This document shows, one piece after another, positions 1 through 11,037 of a stretch of DNA of 64,000 nucleotides (within the stretch, counting starts at the first letter, position 1; each line of letters starts with the position of its first letter). A program made the translations under genes and the position numbers. Source of the stretch: Prosapia bicincta (taxonomy: Eukaryota > Arthropoda > Insecta > Hemiptera > Cercopidae). The notes under the pieces are model-generated. The model did not search any database, had not been told where the DNA came from, and worked only from the letters and a program-made list of their open reading frames with translations. The stretch lies in NCBI GenBank assembly GCA_036971475.1, contig JBAIZL010000005.1, positions 168,511,886 to 168,575,885 of the forward strand. Reading direction: 5' to 3'.

Positions 1-140
1 TGGTGAAACACTCTTTGTTATAAATGGTACCATTCCAAATGGTAACGATGATGTAGAAGCACAAGGCTCATCCGCCCTCTCTAAATTCACATTGTAACAA
101 TCATCCATGGTAGTAGAACAAGTGACACTCAAACCTACCG
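1..140 (-). CDS. candidate exon of an unidentified gene, cut by window edge
   Basis: On the minus strand a pyrimidine-rich acceptor ending TTTCTAG lies at 141-150, and the reading frame from there stays open to the window edge. It contains ACCATGG, a good start context, followed by codons reading MDDCYNVNLERADEPCASTS and onward. The piece is much less AT-rich than its flanks and has no repeat copy elsewhere in the window. It may be a first coding exon, with the bases before the ATG as 5' untranslated sequence, or an internal exon. I do not recognise the protein. The call rests only on the open frame, splice site and composition. Confidence 0.38.
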
Positions 141-371
141 CTAGAAATAAAATTTTAGAAAATTAAATCCAGGTAAAGAATTTTTCCCATAAACTCCCTT
201 AAATATTAAATTTGGTTTTCTTGATTTGTTGTTTTTACATTTATGTTCATGTTATATTGATGTTTTACAATTTACAGTAAAAAAAATTAAGTAATTCAAA
301 AATGTTTTATGGTTTGTGAAAAGGTAACATTAAAAACAACTGAGGACCAATCATAGAGAAAACCAACTTTA

Positions 372-426
<55 letters not shown>

Positions 427-1200
427 TACACACACACACAATAATTTCTTTAATTTAGAAACCCTTTCTGAAATGTATAATTAAAAAAATATATTTTTAG
501 AATGTCAAATATCTTTGCTTTTGAAATCTCAAAATATAATTGTATAACAATATTTTGATAACTGTTTATAAATAAAAATATTTATATTAAGTGAACTACA
601 TCATCATAATATAAGAAAATGTTATCTAGTTTTGAAATATGAATTATCAGACAAAAGTTAATCAGACAAAAGTTAAACCACATTAATCATAAATGTAGGT
701 AGTTATAACTAATGAGTTACACACCAGTAGTTCCCAAAATGTGGACTGCAACTTCTAGAAGCAACTAAACCTTAACAATGATGCAGCCCTAAAATTCTGT
801 TCTACACACAGAACATGTTGACCTACAGAAGAATTTTCTTTCTCTTACCATTTCTATGGCCATCTTACCAATTCTTGTACCTTCTTCTAACACAAATGAT
901 AAATTTAAAATGTGTTTTTTCTTGGTGAACGTTACATAATATTTTAGGATCAAGTCACCAGCTTGAATCCTGTTCCACCCAGAAGGCTAGTTTGGAGTGG
1001 TTGTTTGGCTAGGTTTTGTGTAACGCTAAGAAATAAATGGACAGAATAGTAGAGCAATGAGACAAGTAGTGATTGTCAACTGTATTCTATACTGAAGTCA
1101 CCAACTACAAAAATGTACACGGGTCCATTTTAATCTCTGTTATTACAAGCAAGAACAGGGCATATAGTTACCCAATCCTATCTGTTTTGTTTTAGACTTT
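141..1200. other. AT-rich non-coding stretch
   Basis: No supported gene is seen. It contains the TA/CA microsatellite at 375-440 and otherwise AT-rich sequence, probably the intron belonging to the candidate exon at the left edge. Confidence 0.5.
375..440. repeat. (TA)n(CA)n microsatellite
   Basis: About 30 bases of TA repeats run directly into about 35 bases of CA repeats with one interruption. Confidence 0.95.
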
Positions 1201-1413
1201 CTGAGTCACCTTTAGGCCTGGTGTGTCAGAAGCAAGAAGAGACCCTTTGGATATCCTCCATCAATGTCCGGAGAGAATTAAAGCTAGAGAGGTATTGAAG
1301 TTTCAACTCCAACCTGATTGTACACGTCTGCAGATTCTGTTGAACTCTGGATACTGGAAGTTTTCTAGCTGTGTGTATGAGAGACATCATCCAGATAGTT
1401 AATATGATGCTAG

Positions 1414-1728
1414 ATGCATGTTCCAAGAAGTAAAGTAAAAGTAAGGTATACTGTTTGGGTGATTGTCAGTTGTTTCTCACTGTCTCAAGTGATTGACATG
1501 CTCTTGGTTAGTTTTTGTTTCCATCATAAGCGATTGTCTAGGGCTTTTGATTTACCTTGGGCTGAAGAGAACAATGTACATTTCCTTCAAGAAAGACTAT
1601 TGTGCATGAATAATCACAAAAGGAAACTGTACTTTGGAAAAGAATATCCGTTCTGGCAGTGTAATTTGCGAGTGTGTCATGAAAAGGTCGGTCTTAGGGT
1701 AAGTACTTGGTTCCAAAATAGTAAATAA
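1414..1728 (+). pseudogene. possible ISXO2/Merlin-like transposase N-terminal remnant
   Basis: The frame encodes a 104-residue piece whose end reads FWQCNLRVCHEKVGLRVSTW then FQNSK. This resembles the N-terminal zinc-ribbon region of ISXO2-like (Merlin) transposases, which typically show W-x-C, R-x-C-x-K-x-V-x-x-R and G-T-W-F-x-x-S. The upstream half (AWAEENNVHFLQ-like text) fits less well, one expected cysteine pair is missing, and no DDE core follows: stop codons appear immediately after the match. The similarity is from memory of the family, so this is only a candidate. A homeodomain was considered because of the W-F-Q-N string and rejected. Confidence 0.3.
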
Positions 1729-1739
1729 TCCTACATCAC

Positions 1740-4630
1740 AATCATACGTTCTTTTTGGGCTGAGGAACTACCAACATTTATATGGCTTGAGAAACAGTTA
1801 GAATAGTCGGAAAAATGTTTAACGATTGGAACAGTTACTCAAGGGAGGCATATGTTTTGAGTCCTATTTGGCGGAATATATGTACGACTGACAATGATGA
1901 ATTTAACTTAATTCTCGCTGACATCGCTTCCTTTTGGGAGGCAGAAAGCAAGAACCGTTTATCATAATGACATGTAATTTTTACAGTAAGTCAAGTTAAG
2001 CCTATTCTATATAAATATTTAGTTTTATTATGTTATTGGAAATAACAACCTCAAATAATAGTGGCCTCTGTATAATACGTAAGTACCCATGTTTTATATT
2101 CGTTGGTAGATTTAAACTTATAGAAGTATATTTGCCATGTAGCAGGCTGACATGATTATACCAGTTTTTTAACTAAAAGAGAATGGAAGTTTTTTGCATT
2201 GAGAGAATGAAAAGACATTGAAAACGACATGCCTGTGAATAGGTTTGATCTCTCAAATAACCCTTTGTCATGTAGCATAAAGAACATTTATCATCGTTGG
2301 TATAATTGACAAGTAGGGAAAGAAACCATAACTGTAGATAGTTTGGAAACCGCTTATATTTACTTTTAATTAGTACCGTTTAAGCTAGCAATTACATCAA
2401 AAAAGATTTAAAATTTGTTACATTTTTAAAATTTCTTGTTACAATTATACTGAATTCACTGAATAAATCATAGGTAATTATTTGAGTAACAAAGTGAAAA
2501 CTATTAACTTACTTACTGACGTATGTAAATAAAATGTTGAACTTTGTTACTGAAATCATTACTTATGATTTATTAAGTTACTTATATCATTAGTTTCTTA
2601 TTTATTTCTTTAAGAGTAATAACATACATTTAATAGAACAAGGATAGTGACTTGTTATATCTTAAAGATATTTTTCAGACTTTCCATAACTTCTGACAAT
2701 AACTAATTGTAGGCTATGTGAAAATAGAGATCAATTTCATTGTAATATATTGTAGTATATTACTATTATTTCATATTTATTTCATATTTTTTCTATTAAT
2801 GTACGGTTTTTGCTAAACAAAAATATAATATAATGATTAAAATTTATTTAACAAAAAGTCAGATTGTGTTTAGTTTATTAAGTAAACATTTTATATAAAA
2901 ATACAAAGCTATTATAAAAAATTGTTGTCTGGCTAGTCAACAACCAGACTAAAATAATTATTAATTTTTTTGAAACTTGAAGTTTTTCAGTTCTACATGT
3001 TGCGGTTCTGTAATATTTATTTATTAATAAACTTGTCTGTAACTCACAGGATTGAACGAACAATGCACTGACCAAAGGCAAAACACATCTGTTGAAAAAC
3101 ATCAGAAATGAGTTAAAACACTTGTAAATATGTTGTAAAATACCTTGTAAAAACCATATTTACAAGTGTTTTTAGTTAAAAAAGTAGTAGCTCATGTAAA
3201 GATGGAATCAACAAATATAGCCATTAATTTTTTTTTTTGCCAAGTGAATTCATGTCATAAAAGTAGTAGCTCATGTAAAGATGGAATCAACAAATATAGC
3301 CATTAATTTTTTTTTTTTTTTTGCCAAGTGAATTCATGTCATTTTATTGAGGTTAGGTTGCTTGAAACATTTCAATTGTTATGTTTAAAGAAAACATTTG
3401 TTGAATTTTTTGTGCCAATTAAGTAAAATAATGTGTCTTACCAAACTTAGAATTAAAATAAATTTACAAAGAATGTACTGAAGCATAATGTTTTTTCATA
3501 ACAGTGCCATCTTTATTAATATTTGTTTGATGACAATTCCACAAGTTGTTCATAACATTTGGTGAATCTTTAAAGAAACATTTTTTACTGATACAGACTG
3601 TAAAATATTTGATATTTTTTTACAATACTTGTCAGACATCATGATTGTCAGAGTTGGCCACTAGGATGCATTAGCTGATTGACACTGGTATAAAGACAGG
3701 GTATAGTGTCAAACAGTGTATATGATTTGTGTTCAGTCTGTTAATTTAATAAGTTTGTTTTTATATTTCTTACTTCTCAAGAGTAGGGGAGATGTCTTTT
3801 TTTTATGGATTATTTCTAGTTTGTGGCAGATGTTTATGTAAACTTGTGGTTAACCACAACTAAAATTAGAAATTCATTTACACATATAAGAGAACATGAA
3901 TACGTAATACAATTCAGAAAATAATGATTACTATAAAGTAAAATCGAAAATGCCATCTCAAAAGTAGGTTTTAAACAAATTTTAAATAAATTTTAAGTTT
4001 GTGGAGTCGAGACTAGAAAGTTTTTCTCTTAATAATTTTAATGTATGCATAATTTTACAAACATTAAGTCATGTAATGTATGTCAATATTTATTTTACTG
4101 ACCTAGCTCTGCATCATCTTCCATTGTAAACAATTTACGAATGCCTGATGAACAAAATGTTTACCTGAAATTGGTTAATAGATATTAATCCAATTCACTA
4201 ATTATATATAATATAAAGTTGTATAGAGTAGTCCTATGATAAATAAAATGGTTAAATTAAGTTATGAAGGATACAGTATGAAGAGTTATATAGCATGGCA
4301 TAAAATATTAGGAAAAGGGCAATCTTTAAATGTTTTAAAGAAATCATAAATTAGACAATTTAAAACAAGTTTTTAGTATGATTTAGTTTATATATGGGCC
4401 TTTCTCTTTATATTAATTACGATTGGTAATAATATTATCTTAATACCGTATTTACTCTTCTGTAATGAGTATTCTTGTATAGCGGCGACCCGTATTTCAA
4501 TATGTTGGGGAAAATATAAAAACACCAATTGCTAATAAATTGTACTTACCAAAGTTTTTAATTGAAATATCTAAACACAATCAGTTAAGAAACTTACAAT
4601 ATCTACTTTTTGTTTGTTTTTAACAAGCAC
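1740..4630. other. AT-rich non-coding stretch with one tandem duplication
   Basis: No supported gene on either strand. It contains a short hairpin near 3119-3168 and the duplication at 3180-3343; otherwise it is AT-rich spacer. Confidence 0.55.
3180..3343. repeat. tandem duplication, about 79-85 bp unit, two copies
   Basis: The stretch starting AAAAGTAGTAGCTCATGTAA occurs at 3180 and again at 3259. The copies differ mainly in the length of a poly-T run. The core (GTAGCTCATGTAAAGATGGA) recurs in diverged form near 62,692 and inverted near 63,238 and 59,246, so it belongs to a dispersed repeat family associated here with Penelope-like terminal repeats. Confidence 0.9.
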
Positions 4631-4636
4631 AATTTT

Positions 4637-5810
4637 TCACTCATCACTACTTTCCGAAGATGGTGAAATTTCTTCATTCTCATGAGAATCTTCATTATCA
4701 CTATTATTCCAGAGCACACAGTCCTCCGAACCATCCATTACATTGGAAATACAACATTTGTTGAAGCTCTTCACGACTGTTTCATATTTTACTGTATTCC
4801 AGGCTTTAAGAATCCATTCCAAGATGTATGAAAGGGAAGGTCTTCTCATTTTCCCAGATGTGGTATACGTATGTTCCCCATCACACATCCACTGGTGTAC
4901 AGTTTTCTACAACTGCTTTTGAAAGGTTTATTAACGGGCACATCTAGAGGCTGAAAGACAGATGTTAATTCACCTGGAAATACTGCGGAATCAGTTTTCA
5001 TACCTGTCAGCTTTTCCTTTATGGTTTCAGTCAAATGAGCTTTGAAACTATCCAGGACTAATAGATTTTTTTTAACAAAGCACCTGGCCTTCGATTCTAT
5101 ACCATTTTGATCCAGTCTAAAACTAACTTTTCCTTAGGTAAAGTTTTCCGTTTAAGAACATATGGAGGTAGCTTGTGTCTATTAATGGTAATTGAAGCTA
5201 TAACCATGCATTTTTGCTTCTTGCATCCTGTTGATGTGATCGCACAGACTTTACTCCCTTTCGTTCAACTGAAGTAGCCATTGGCATATCCCAAAATATG
5301 GGAAAGCGTTTCCAATTTGAGACAATTCAAATTATTCCTTGTTCTCAATTGTAAGATAAATCGATGTAATAAATTTTATTTTCATATTCATCGGGTAAAT
5401 GTTGAGCTGAAGTGGTTTGACTTCGAATCGAAAGACCATGTCTACAAAGAAACATTGCACACCAACCAAGACTTGCACAAAATTGTGTATTATCAATGTT
5501 AAGACGTTCAGCAATTTGCCTTGTTGGAATTTGTATCATTTCTGTAGTCACAGAAAAAGCTGAGTTTCTCTTTCCTTGTATAAACTTGACTATCTGCATT
5601 TCTACATTAGCTACATCGCGATCTTGCCAGAAAATACCGTCGATCACGAGTTGTAAGACGTAATTTTGCTTTTTGTTTCTTCCACACCCAAACATTCGTT
5701 TCTGGTACATCAATGCGCGATTCGGCTTGATTGCCATTATCTTCTGCATGTTTTATCACTAACAGTTTAAATTTTGCTGTATAAGATGAATGGGATGTCT
5801 TTTCACTCAT
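4637..5810 (-). pseudogene. pogo/Tigger-type transposase relic
   Basis: Reading leftward from 5810, the pieces follow the order of a pogo/Tigger (Tc1/mariner superfamily) transposase. First is an N-terminal helix-turn-helix (SYTAKFKLLVIKHAEDNGNQ). Next is the CENP-B-type second DNA-binding part (FCASLGWCAMFLCRHGLSIR). Then comes the DDE-domain end (PGELTSVFQPLDVPVNKPFK), and last a C-terminal part ending in an acidic serine/glutamate tail near 4637. The pieces lie in several frames with stops and frameshifts between about 5040 and 5350, so the gene is dead. The catalytic aspartates cannot all be placed. Family assignment follows from motif order; terminal inverted repeats were not identified. 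Confidence 0.78.
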
Positions 5811-5829
5811 TGTAAATGAAAATTAGTTT

Positions 5830-6142
5830 CTACCAACTGTTCAAGCCGACTAGCAATTGCAAACTAAAGCCCTTTGTAAGAAGTGTAAAGCCGTAAGAGG
5901 GGATTTCTCGGAAACAAAAACTGTGTTACAGTACCACCTCCTACAAATGAATTAAACAACAGCAGAAAAGAATCACTTTTGCTTTGAATTTAGCTTAAGG
6001 TAAGAGCAATGACCCTTCCCTATTGTATTCTGTCCTGACGAATTGGATTTCATCCATGCCTGTCCATGCTATTTGAAACAAAAATGAACCAATTTCCTTT
6101 AAGAACTTGCATTTTTAATAATTATAAGTAAGGCTTCAATTG
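5830..6142. other. non-coding stretch between transposon relics
   Basis: No gene recognised. Its right part may be degraded Helitron sequence, since the next recognisable motif starts at 6143. Confidence 0.4.
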
Positions 6143-6286
6143 GCCAAACCAATTTTTACACATCCTCAACTTTATGTTGCATTAAGTCAAGTAAAACTAC
6201 GAGATAGATTAAAGACTCATATTGATAATACGATTGGTCGAAAAAATCAAATTGAAAACACATTCACAACCAAATATAGCGTATGA
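6143..6286 (+). pseudogene. Helitron helicase C-terminal fragment (copy 1)
   Basis: An uninterrupted frame of 47 codons ending in TGA encodes PIFTHPQLYVALSQVKLRDR and then a stretch ending IENTFTTKYSV. This matches the C-terminal signature of the PIF1-like helicase of Helitron rolling-circle transposons (F-x-H-G-Q-L-Y-V-A-x-S-R-V), except that the usual G of HGQ is P. Nothing recognisable of the Rep or earlier helicase motifs is upstream, so this is a 5'-truncated copy. The DNA is duplicated, diverged, about 740 bases downstream. Confidence 0.7.
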
Positions 6287-7370
6287 GGTAATTTTGTTAA
6301 GAAAAATTTGAATTATATTAAATTATTTTTGTAATAATTTTTATTTAAAAAAATAAAATTGTTATACAAAAATTAAAATTTGTGTCAATATGAATAGGGG
6401 CATATTGAGAGAAAAATTGTGGGAGCTTGGAAGGTCGTACGGAGCTGGTAGATGGCTCAAATTAAAGGTATTGACACGAAGGAGCAGGGAAAAATATAGT
6501 TTTATCAATTCACAACATTTATAGGCTTTGAGGAATTTAAAGTGACCAAAAATCTCCATAAGAAATACATTGCAATGAAAAACAGCTGAGTATGATTTTC
6601 AAATATTTCAGCTGAGAAACAGCTGTACTTAACAGTATTAAAGGTTAATTAGAAATATGAACTTATATCAAGTTTAGTTAATGGAGTATGTCTTATCGTA
6701 CTAGATATGTTTGACAAGTGTATAAAATTAGAAATAATCACTGGTACTGGAAAAGAAAACATATTTTTGCCACAAATTAAATTAATATCAAATGAAAAGG
6801 AACTAAATTCCTTTAAGACTTAGATTTTCCATAACTATAAATAAGGCTCGGATCAAACATTCCTAACAGCAGGGTTTAAATTGACCAAGCTGCTTTTACA
6901 CATGGTCAACTTTATGTTGTACTAGGTCGAGTAAAATCTCAAGATTGATTAAATATTGAATATAGGATTGGTCAAAAAAATTAAATTGAAAACGCATTTG
7001 CAAAAAATATAGTTTATATGGAAATTTTGTTATGAAAAAACTTGAATTATATTAAATTTAATTGGTATTAAAAATAAAATTACAATACAAAAGTTTAAAA
7101 TTTATTTCAATAAGAATAGGGGTATTTGCCCCTACAAGCCCCTAGTACGGTATATAATTTCATAAGCCGAATTTTAAGAGAAAGATTGTGGGAGCTTGGA
7201 AGGTTGGGAGATGGCTCAAATTAAAGATATTGATATGAAGAAAGGGGGGAAAATATAGATTTTTCTCAATTTACAACATTTATAGGGTTTTGAGGAACTT
7301 AAAAGTTAGCAAAAATCTCTATAAGAAATACATTGCAATGAAAAGCAGCTGAGTATGATTTGTAAACAAA
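6145..7370. repeat. imperfect direct duplication (about 6145-6620 and 6885-7370)
   Basis: Two stretches align along their length, including the Helitron helicase motif, an AT-rich spacer, the string TTGTGGGAGCTTGGAAGGT, and GAAATACATTGCAATGAAAA followed by CAGCTGAGTATGATT. The second copy has extra bases containing the Helitron hairpin terminus. Similarity continues past that terminus, so the duplicated unit is larger than the Helitron end alone. Confidence 0.75.
6883..7145 (+). mobile_element. Helitron 3' end with helicase C-terminus (copy 2) and CTAG terminus
   Basis: Codons from 6883 read AFTHGQLYVVLGRVKSQD, the Helitron helicase C-terminal signature, followed by an in-frame TGA at 6946. 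About 170 bases further, 7118-7133 forms a small hairpin (AGGGG, six-base loop, CCCCT). Eight bases after it, CTAG occurs at 7142-7145, followed by T. A hairpin a few bases before a terminal CTRR, next to T, is the defined 3' end of Helitrons. No 5' TC terminus was located, so this is a 3' fragment of a larger element. Confidence 0.7.
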
Positions 7371-7652
7371 TATTTAACAGTATACAAGCAGGTTATGTGT
7401 ATACATTGAAAAGAAAAACCGATGATTAGGATTTGTAAATAAACAAATATTTTAACAACAAGCAGGAGCTGGGGAAAATATAGGTTTTTCTCAATTTACA
7501 ATATTTATAGGAAAATATTTTACATCTATTTTATACATACCCTACTTTCATGCTGTTAAAATATTTGTTTATTTACAAATCATACTCAGCTGTTTCTCAT
7601 TGCAACATATTTCTTATAGAAATTTTTGGTAACTTTAAAGTTCCTCAAAACC
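7286..7652. repeat. inverted repeat, about 95-100 bp arms
   Basis: The arm at 7286-7380 (starting GGTTTTGAGGAACTT) is repeated inverted at 7552-7652 (ending TTCCTCAAAACC), with a spacer of about 170 bases. It uses the tail of the 6885-7370 duplication unit, so a third, inverted copy of that tail created the hairpin. Confidence 0.8.
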
Positions 7653-7918
7653 TTTTCTGATGAGAAAAAAATTTGTGCCATCAGATAGTTAATAAGCACC
7701 TAGATCAGGTCAGGTTAGGCTAGTTTATTTTATGTTAATTTATGTTTGCCGTTATAAATAACTTCACATTTATGATCAGCATGGTCAAATTGAACAGGCA
7801 AAAAAAATTTGCCGATCAGAGCGGTAGTCGCTGATCTTAATAATTACCATAGTTAAATATCTTAACAGATAACTACTACATCTAACAAGTTTAAATCGTT
7901 TATTAACATTTAAATGCA
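7653..7918. other. non-coding spacer
   Basis: AT-rich sequence with no recognised gene or repeat. Confidence 0.4.
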
Positions 7919-7920
7919 AT

Positions 7921-7970
<50 letters not shown>
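7919..7970. repeat. (TG)n(TA)n microsatellite
   Basis: TG repeats pass into about 36 bases of TA repeats. Confidence 0.95.
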
Positions 7971-8844
<874 letters not shown>

Positions 8845-9012
8845 AAATTTTGTACAAATAATAATATATCATAAAATAAAGTAGTAAAAGTAATTACTTA
8901 AACAATAGTTTATGACTACCCAAACTTTAAATTTTGTATAAATAATAATATATCATAAAATAAAGTAGTAAAAGTAATTACTTAAACAATAGTTTATGAC
9001 TACCCGAACTTT
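8845..9012. repeat. 84-bp direct repeat, two copies
   Basis: AAATTTTGTACAAATAATAA and onward at 8845 repeats from 8929, and the next unit start appears at 9013. The unit includes the Penelope terminal string TTTATGACTACCCGAACTTT, so this is a tandem expansion of the outer terminal repeat of the adjacent Penelope-like element. Confidence 0.88.
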
Positions 9013-9041
9013 AAATTTTGTAAATTTGTAAAAACTTACTG

Positions 9042-9087
9042 AGACAGAACGTTTTCGATTGCTATGTGGTGATCTTCATCAGTGTCT
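9042..9087 (-). ncRNA. hammerhead ribozyme motif in Penelope terminal repeat
   Basis: On the minus strand the order is: stem I 5' strand AGACA (9083-9087); core CTGATGA (9076-9082); stem II region (9057-9075, weak GAT/ATC pairing); core GAAA (9053-9056); self-complementary AACGTT for stem III (last A of GAAA through 9048); cleavage-site C (9047); and stem I 3' strand TGTCT (9042-9046), perfectly complementary to AGACA. This matches the hammerhead layout. Penelope-like elements are known to carry hammerheads with tiny stem III that may act as dimers. Stem II here is poor (an unpaired A after CTGATGA), so activity is uncertain. Confidence 0.65.
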
Positions 9088-9119
9088 TCTGCTTGGAGAT
9101 GTTGGGTTAAGCGGTGACG

Positions 9120-10340
9120 GTTTTAAAGGCAGATTTTCGATAGTATCAAAGGGTATGTGAGATTTGTATTGGGTTTATTCATTTAATATATTTGTACTTT
9201 GTGTGTCTGTAAATTTCATATTGTTCTAGTGTGTTGAGATGTGGTTCTTTTTTGTTAATGTGTACGATTTCTAGGTTATGGTAAATGTCTGTGTATTTGT
9301 GTCCTGTTTCTTTTATGTGATTGTAAAAGCTTTATTGGTGTACTGTTTGTGTTCTTCAACTCATTGTTTAAAGCTGCAACCTGTTTGCCCAATATAGAAT
9401 TTGCTGAATTTATCGCAGATTAGTTTGCATACGCCTGGTGCTTGTAGTTTATTGTTGATGGTGTCATGTTGTATTTTGTATTGTATGTTAGTTAGAAAAA
9501 ATGTTGTTAGTTTTGAATGCTATTTTGTATCCTGTTTTTTGAAATTTGTGGGCTATTTTATTTGATGTTTTGTTTATTTATGGTATTGTGATGTATTTGT
9601 TTTCCCTCTCCGTAGTGTTAAGTTTTGTGTTTTTTTGTATATTGTGCCATAGTTTGTCTATTATTGTAGTGTCGTATCCATTTGTTTATGCTAGATATTT
9701 AATGGTATTTAGTTCTTTGTTTATGTTTTCTGTAGTCCTTGGAACTTCTTTAAGTCTATGGAGCATGGATATAAAGGCAGAGTGCTTGTGTTCGATAGGG
9801 TGGTTTGAGGTGTTGTGGATAAGTATGTCTGTTGTTTTCAGTTTCCTGTAAATGTTGAAGCTCTGTTTGTGAGTGTGACTTTTTGTTATTGATAGGTTGA
9901 GGAAGTTTAGGGATTGGTTCATTTCAATCTCTGAGGTGAAGTGGAGTTTTGGGTGTATTTTATTAGTGTAGGTGAGGGAGTTATCGCATTGACGGGTGTT
10001 GCCCCTGTATAGTGATATCATCAACGTATCTGTGGCAGTAATTGATTTTGTGTGGGTGTGTATTGTTTGTGAGTATCTTTGGTGTTTTCTATGTGTTGTA
10101 GGAAAATTTCGCTTAGGACACTGCTGATAGGACTTCCTATGGGTAGGTCATCTGGTTGTGAATAGAAGTTTGATTTGTGGGTGAAATAGTTTTCTTTGGT
10201 GATGGTTTGGAGGATGTTTAGGATTTCGGTAATGTGGGTTTTTGGTAAGTTGTTCTGTATTCATTGGGTCTCTAGGATGTTAAGGGTTTTAGATAAAGGT
10301 ATGTTGGTGTACATTTGTCCATGTATTTTGCTAGTTTTGT
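9120..10340 (-). pseudogene. Penelope-like RT plus GIY-YIG endonuclease, frameshifted
   Basis: From right to left: MYTNIPLSKTL near 10,296-10,316 (Penelope RT start-of-palm motif); LPIGSPISSVLSEIFLQHIE around 10,110; the catalytic YVDD at 10,017-10,028; then INKIHPKLHFT-like text and FLNLSITKSHTHKQSFNIYR with IHNTSNHPIEHK around 9,750-9,900. The GIY-YIG endonuclease signature (GVCKLICDKFSKFYIGQTG) lies around 9,383-9,440. Together these copy RNA into DNA primed at nicked chromosomal DNA. At least one frameshift and several stops break the frame, so the copy is inactive. The RT start is fused directly to the terminal repeat near 10,340, showing truncation. Confidence 0.85.
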
Positions 10341-10460
10341 CTTGTTCTGTCTCAGTGAGTTTTTACAAATTTACAAAATTTAAAGTTTGAATAGTCATAA
10401 ACTAATGTTAAAGTGATTAATTAAGAATCACTGAATGTAATGGACTACAAAATTCAAAAC

Positions 10461-11037
10461 TAGTAAATGTTTTCTTAAGTCAAAACTGTACACATCCTGA
10501 ACTGACTAAAATTTAGTAATTTTTGTTTAACTCACTGAGACAAAACGTGTTTTATTGCACCAGGTAATCATGAGTTTCTAGGTTAGATGCAAGGATGCAT
10601 TGTTGAACTGGAATACCTTCAAAAATTTGTCAAACATCATTGCCAACAAAATTCATAAATTTGTTATAGTTTATATAGGTGTCTTAGTTATTTCAGCTTT
10701 TCTAACCACAGTCAATTTCTTGTGTTTAAGTTTTTCATTTTGCTGATGATATTATTAGTAGGTATGTATTATAGTGTATAGTTCAATGCTGCACACTTTA
10801 AGACAAGACAGGTTAGTCTATGCAGGTTTTTTATTAGTGTAGGTTTGTGGTATGGTATATGTTATTTGTGGTTATGTAATATCGATTTTGTGTATATTTT
10901 TTTTATTATATGTTTACAGATTGAGTTTGATTGGAAGTGTTTCATCATTGAAAATGTATTGTAGAAGACTGTACATTTCATCATTTTCTGCTTTTGCTCA
11001 TAAGTAGAATTTGAAGGTTTGTGTTGGTGTTAATATA
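10461..11037. repeat. diverged Penelope terminal fragment and spacer
   Basis: CACTGAGACAAAACGTGTTT near 10,531 and GATGCAAGGATGCATTGTTG near 10,577 resemble the stretch at 37,420-37,490, a second Penelope terminal family. The remainder to the mariner at 11,038 is AT-rich, without a gene. Confidence 0.5.

Larger units (their letters stand above)
8890..10460 (-). mobile_element. Penelope-like retroelement, 5'-truncated, with inverted flanking terminal repeats
   Basis: The body encodes, on the minus strand, a Penelope-type reverse transcriptase followed by a GIY-YIG endonuclease. It is bounded on the left by GTTTATGACTACCCGAACTT and TTTGTAAAAACTTACTGAGA (near 8993-9045), and on the right by the inverted equivalents (about 10,352-10,405). 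The right side continues into GAATGTAATGGACTACAAAA near 10,432. The same end sequence is scattered at 26.74, 54.66, 60.30 and 63.19 kb. Such terminal repeats in inverted or tandem arrangement are known for Penelope-like elements. The 5' part of the RT is missing. Confidence 0.85.

Noticed and set aside
1660..1728. Homeodomain-like W-F-Q-N string
   Set aside because: The helix residues before it do not fit a homeodomain; the C-x-x-K-V-G-L-R context fits an ISXO2-like zinc ribbon better, and even that is weak.
9546..9851. Hydrophobic plus-strand reading frame resembling a membrane protein
   Set aside because: It is antisense to the Penelope reverse transcriptase, which explains the sequence on the other strand. 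The same holds at 27,074-27,283.
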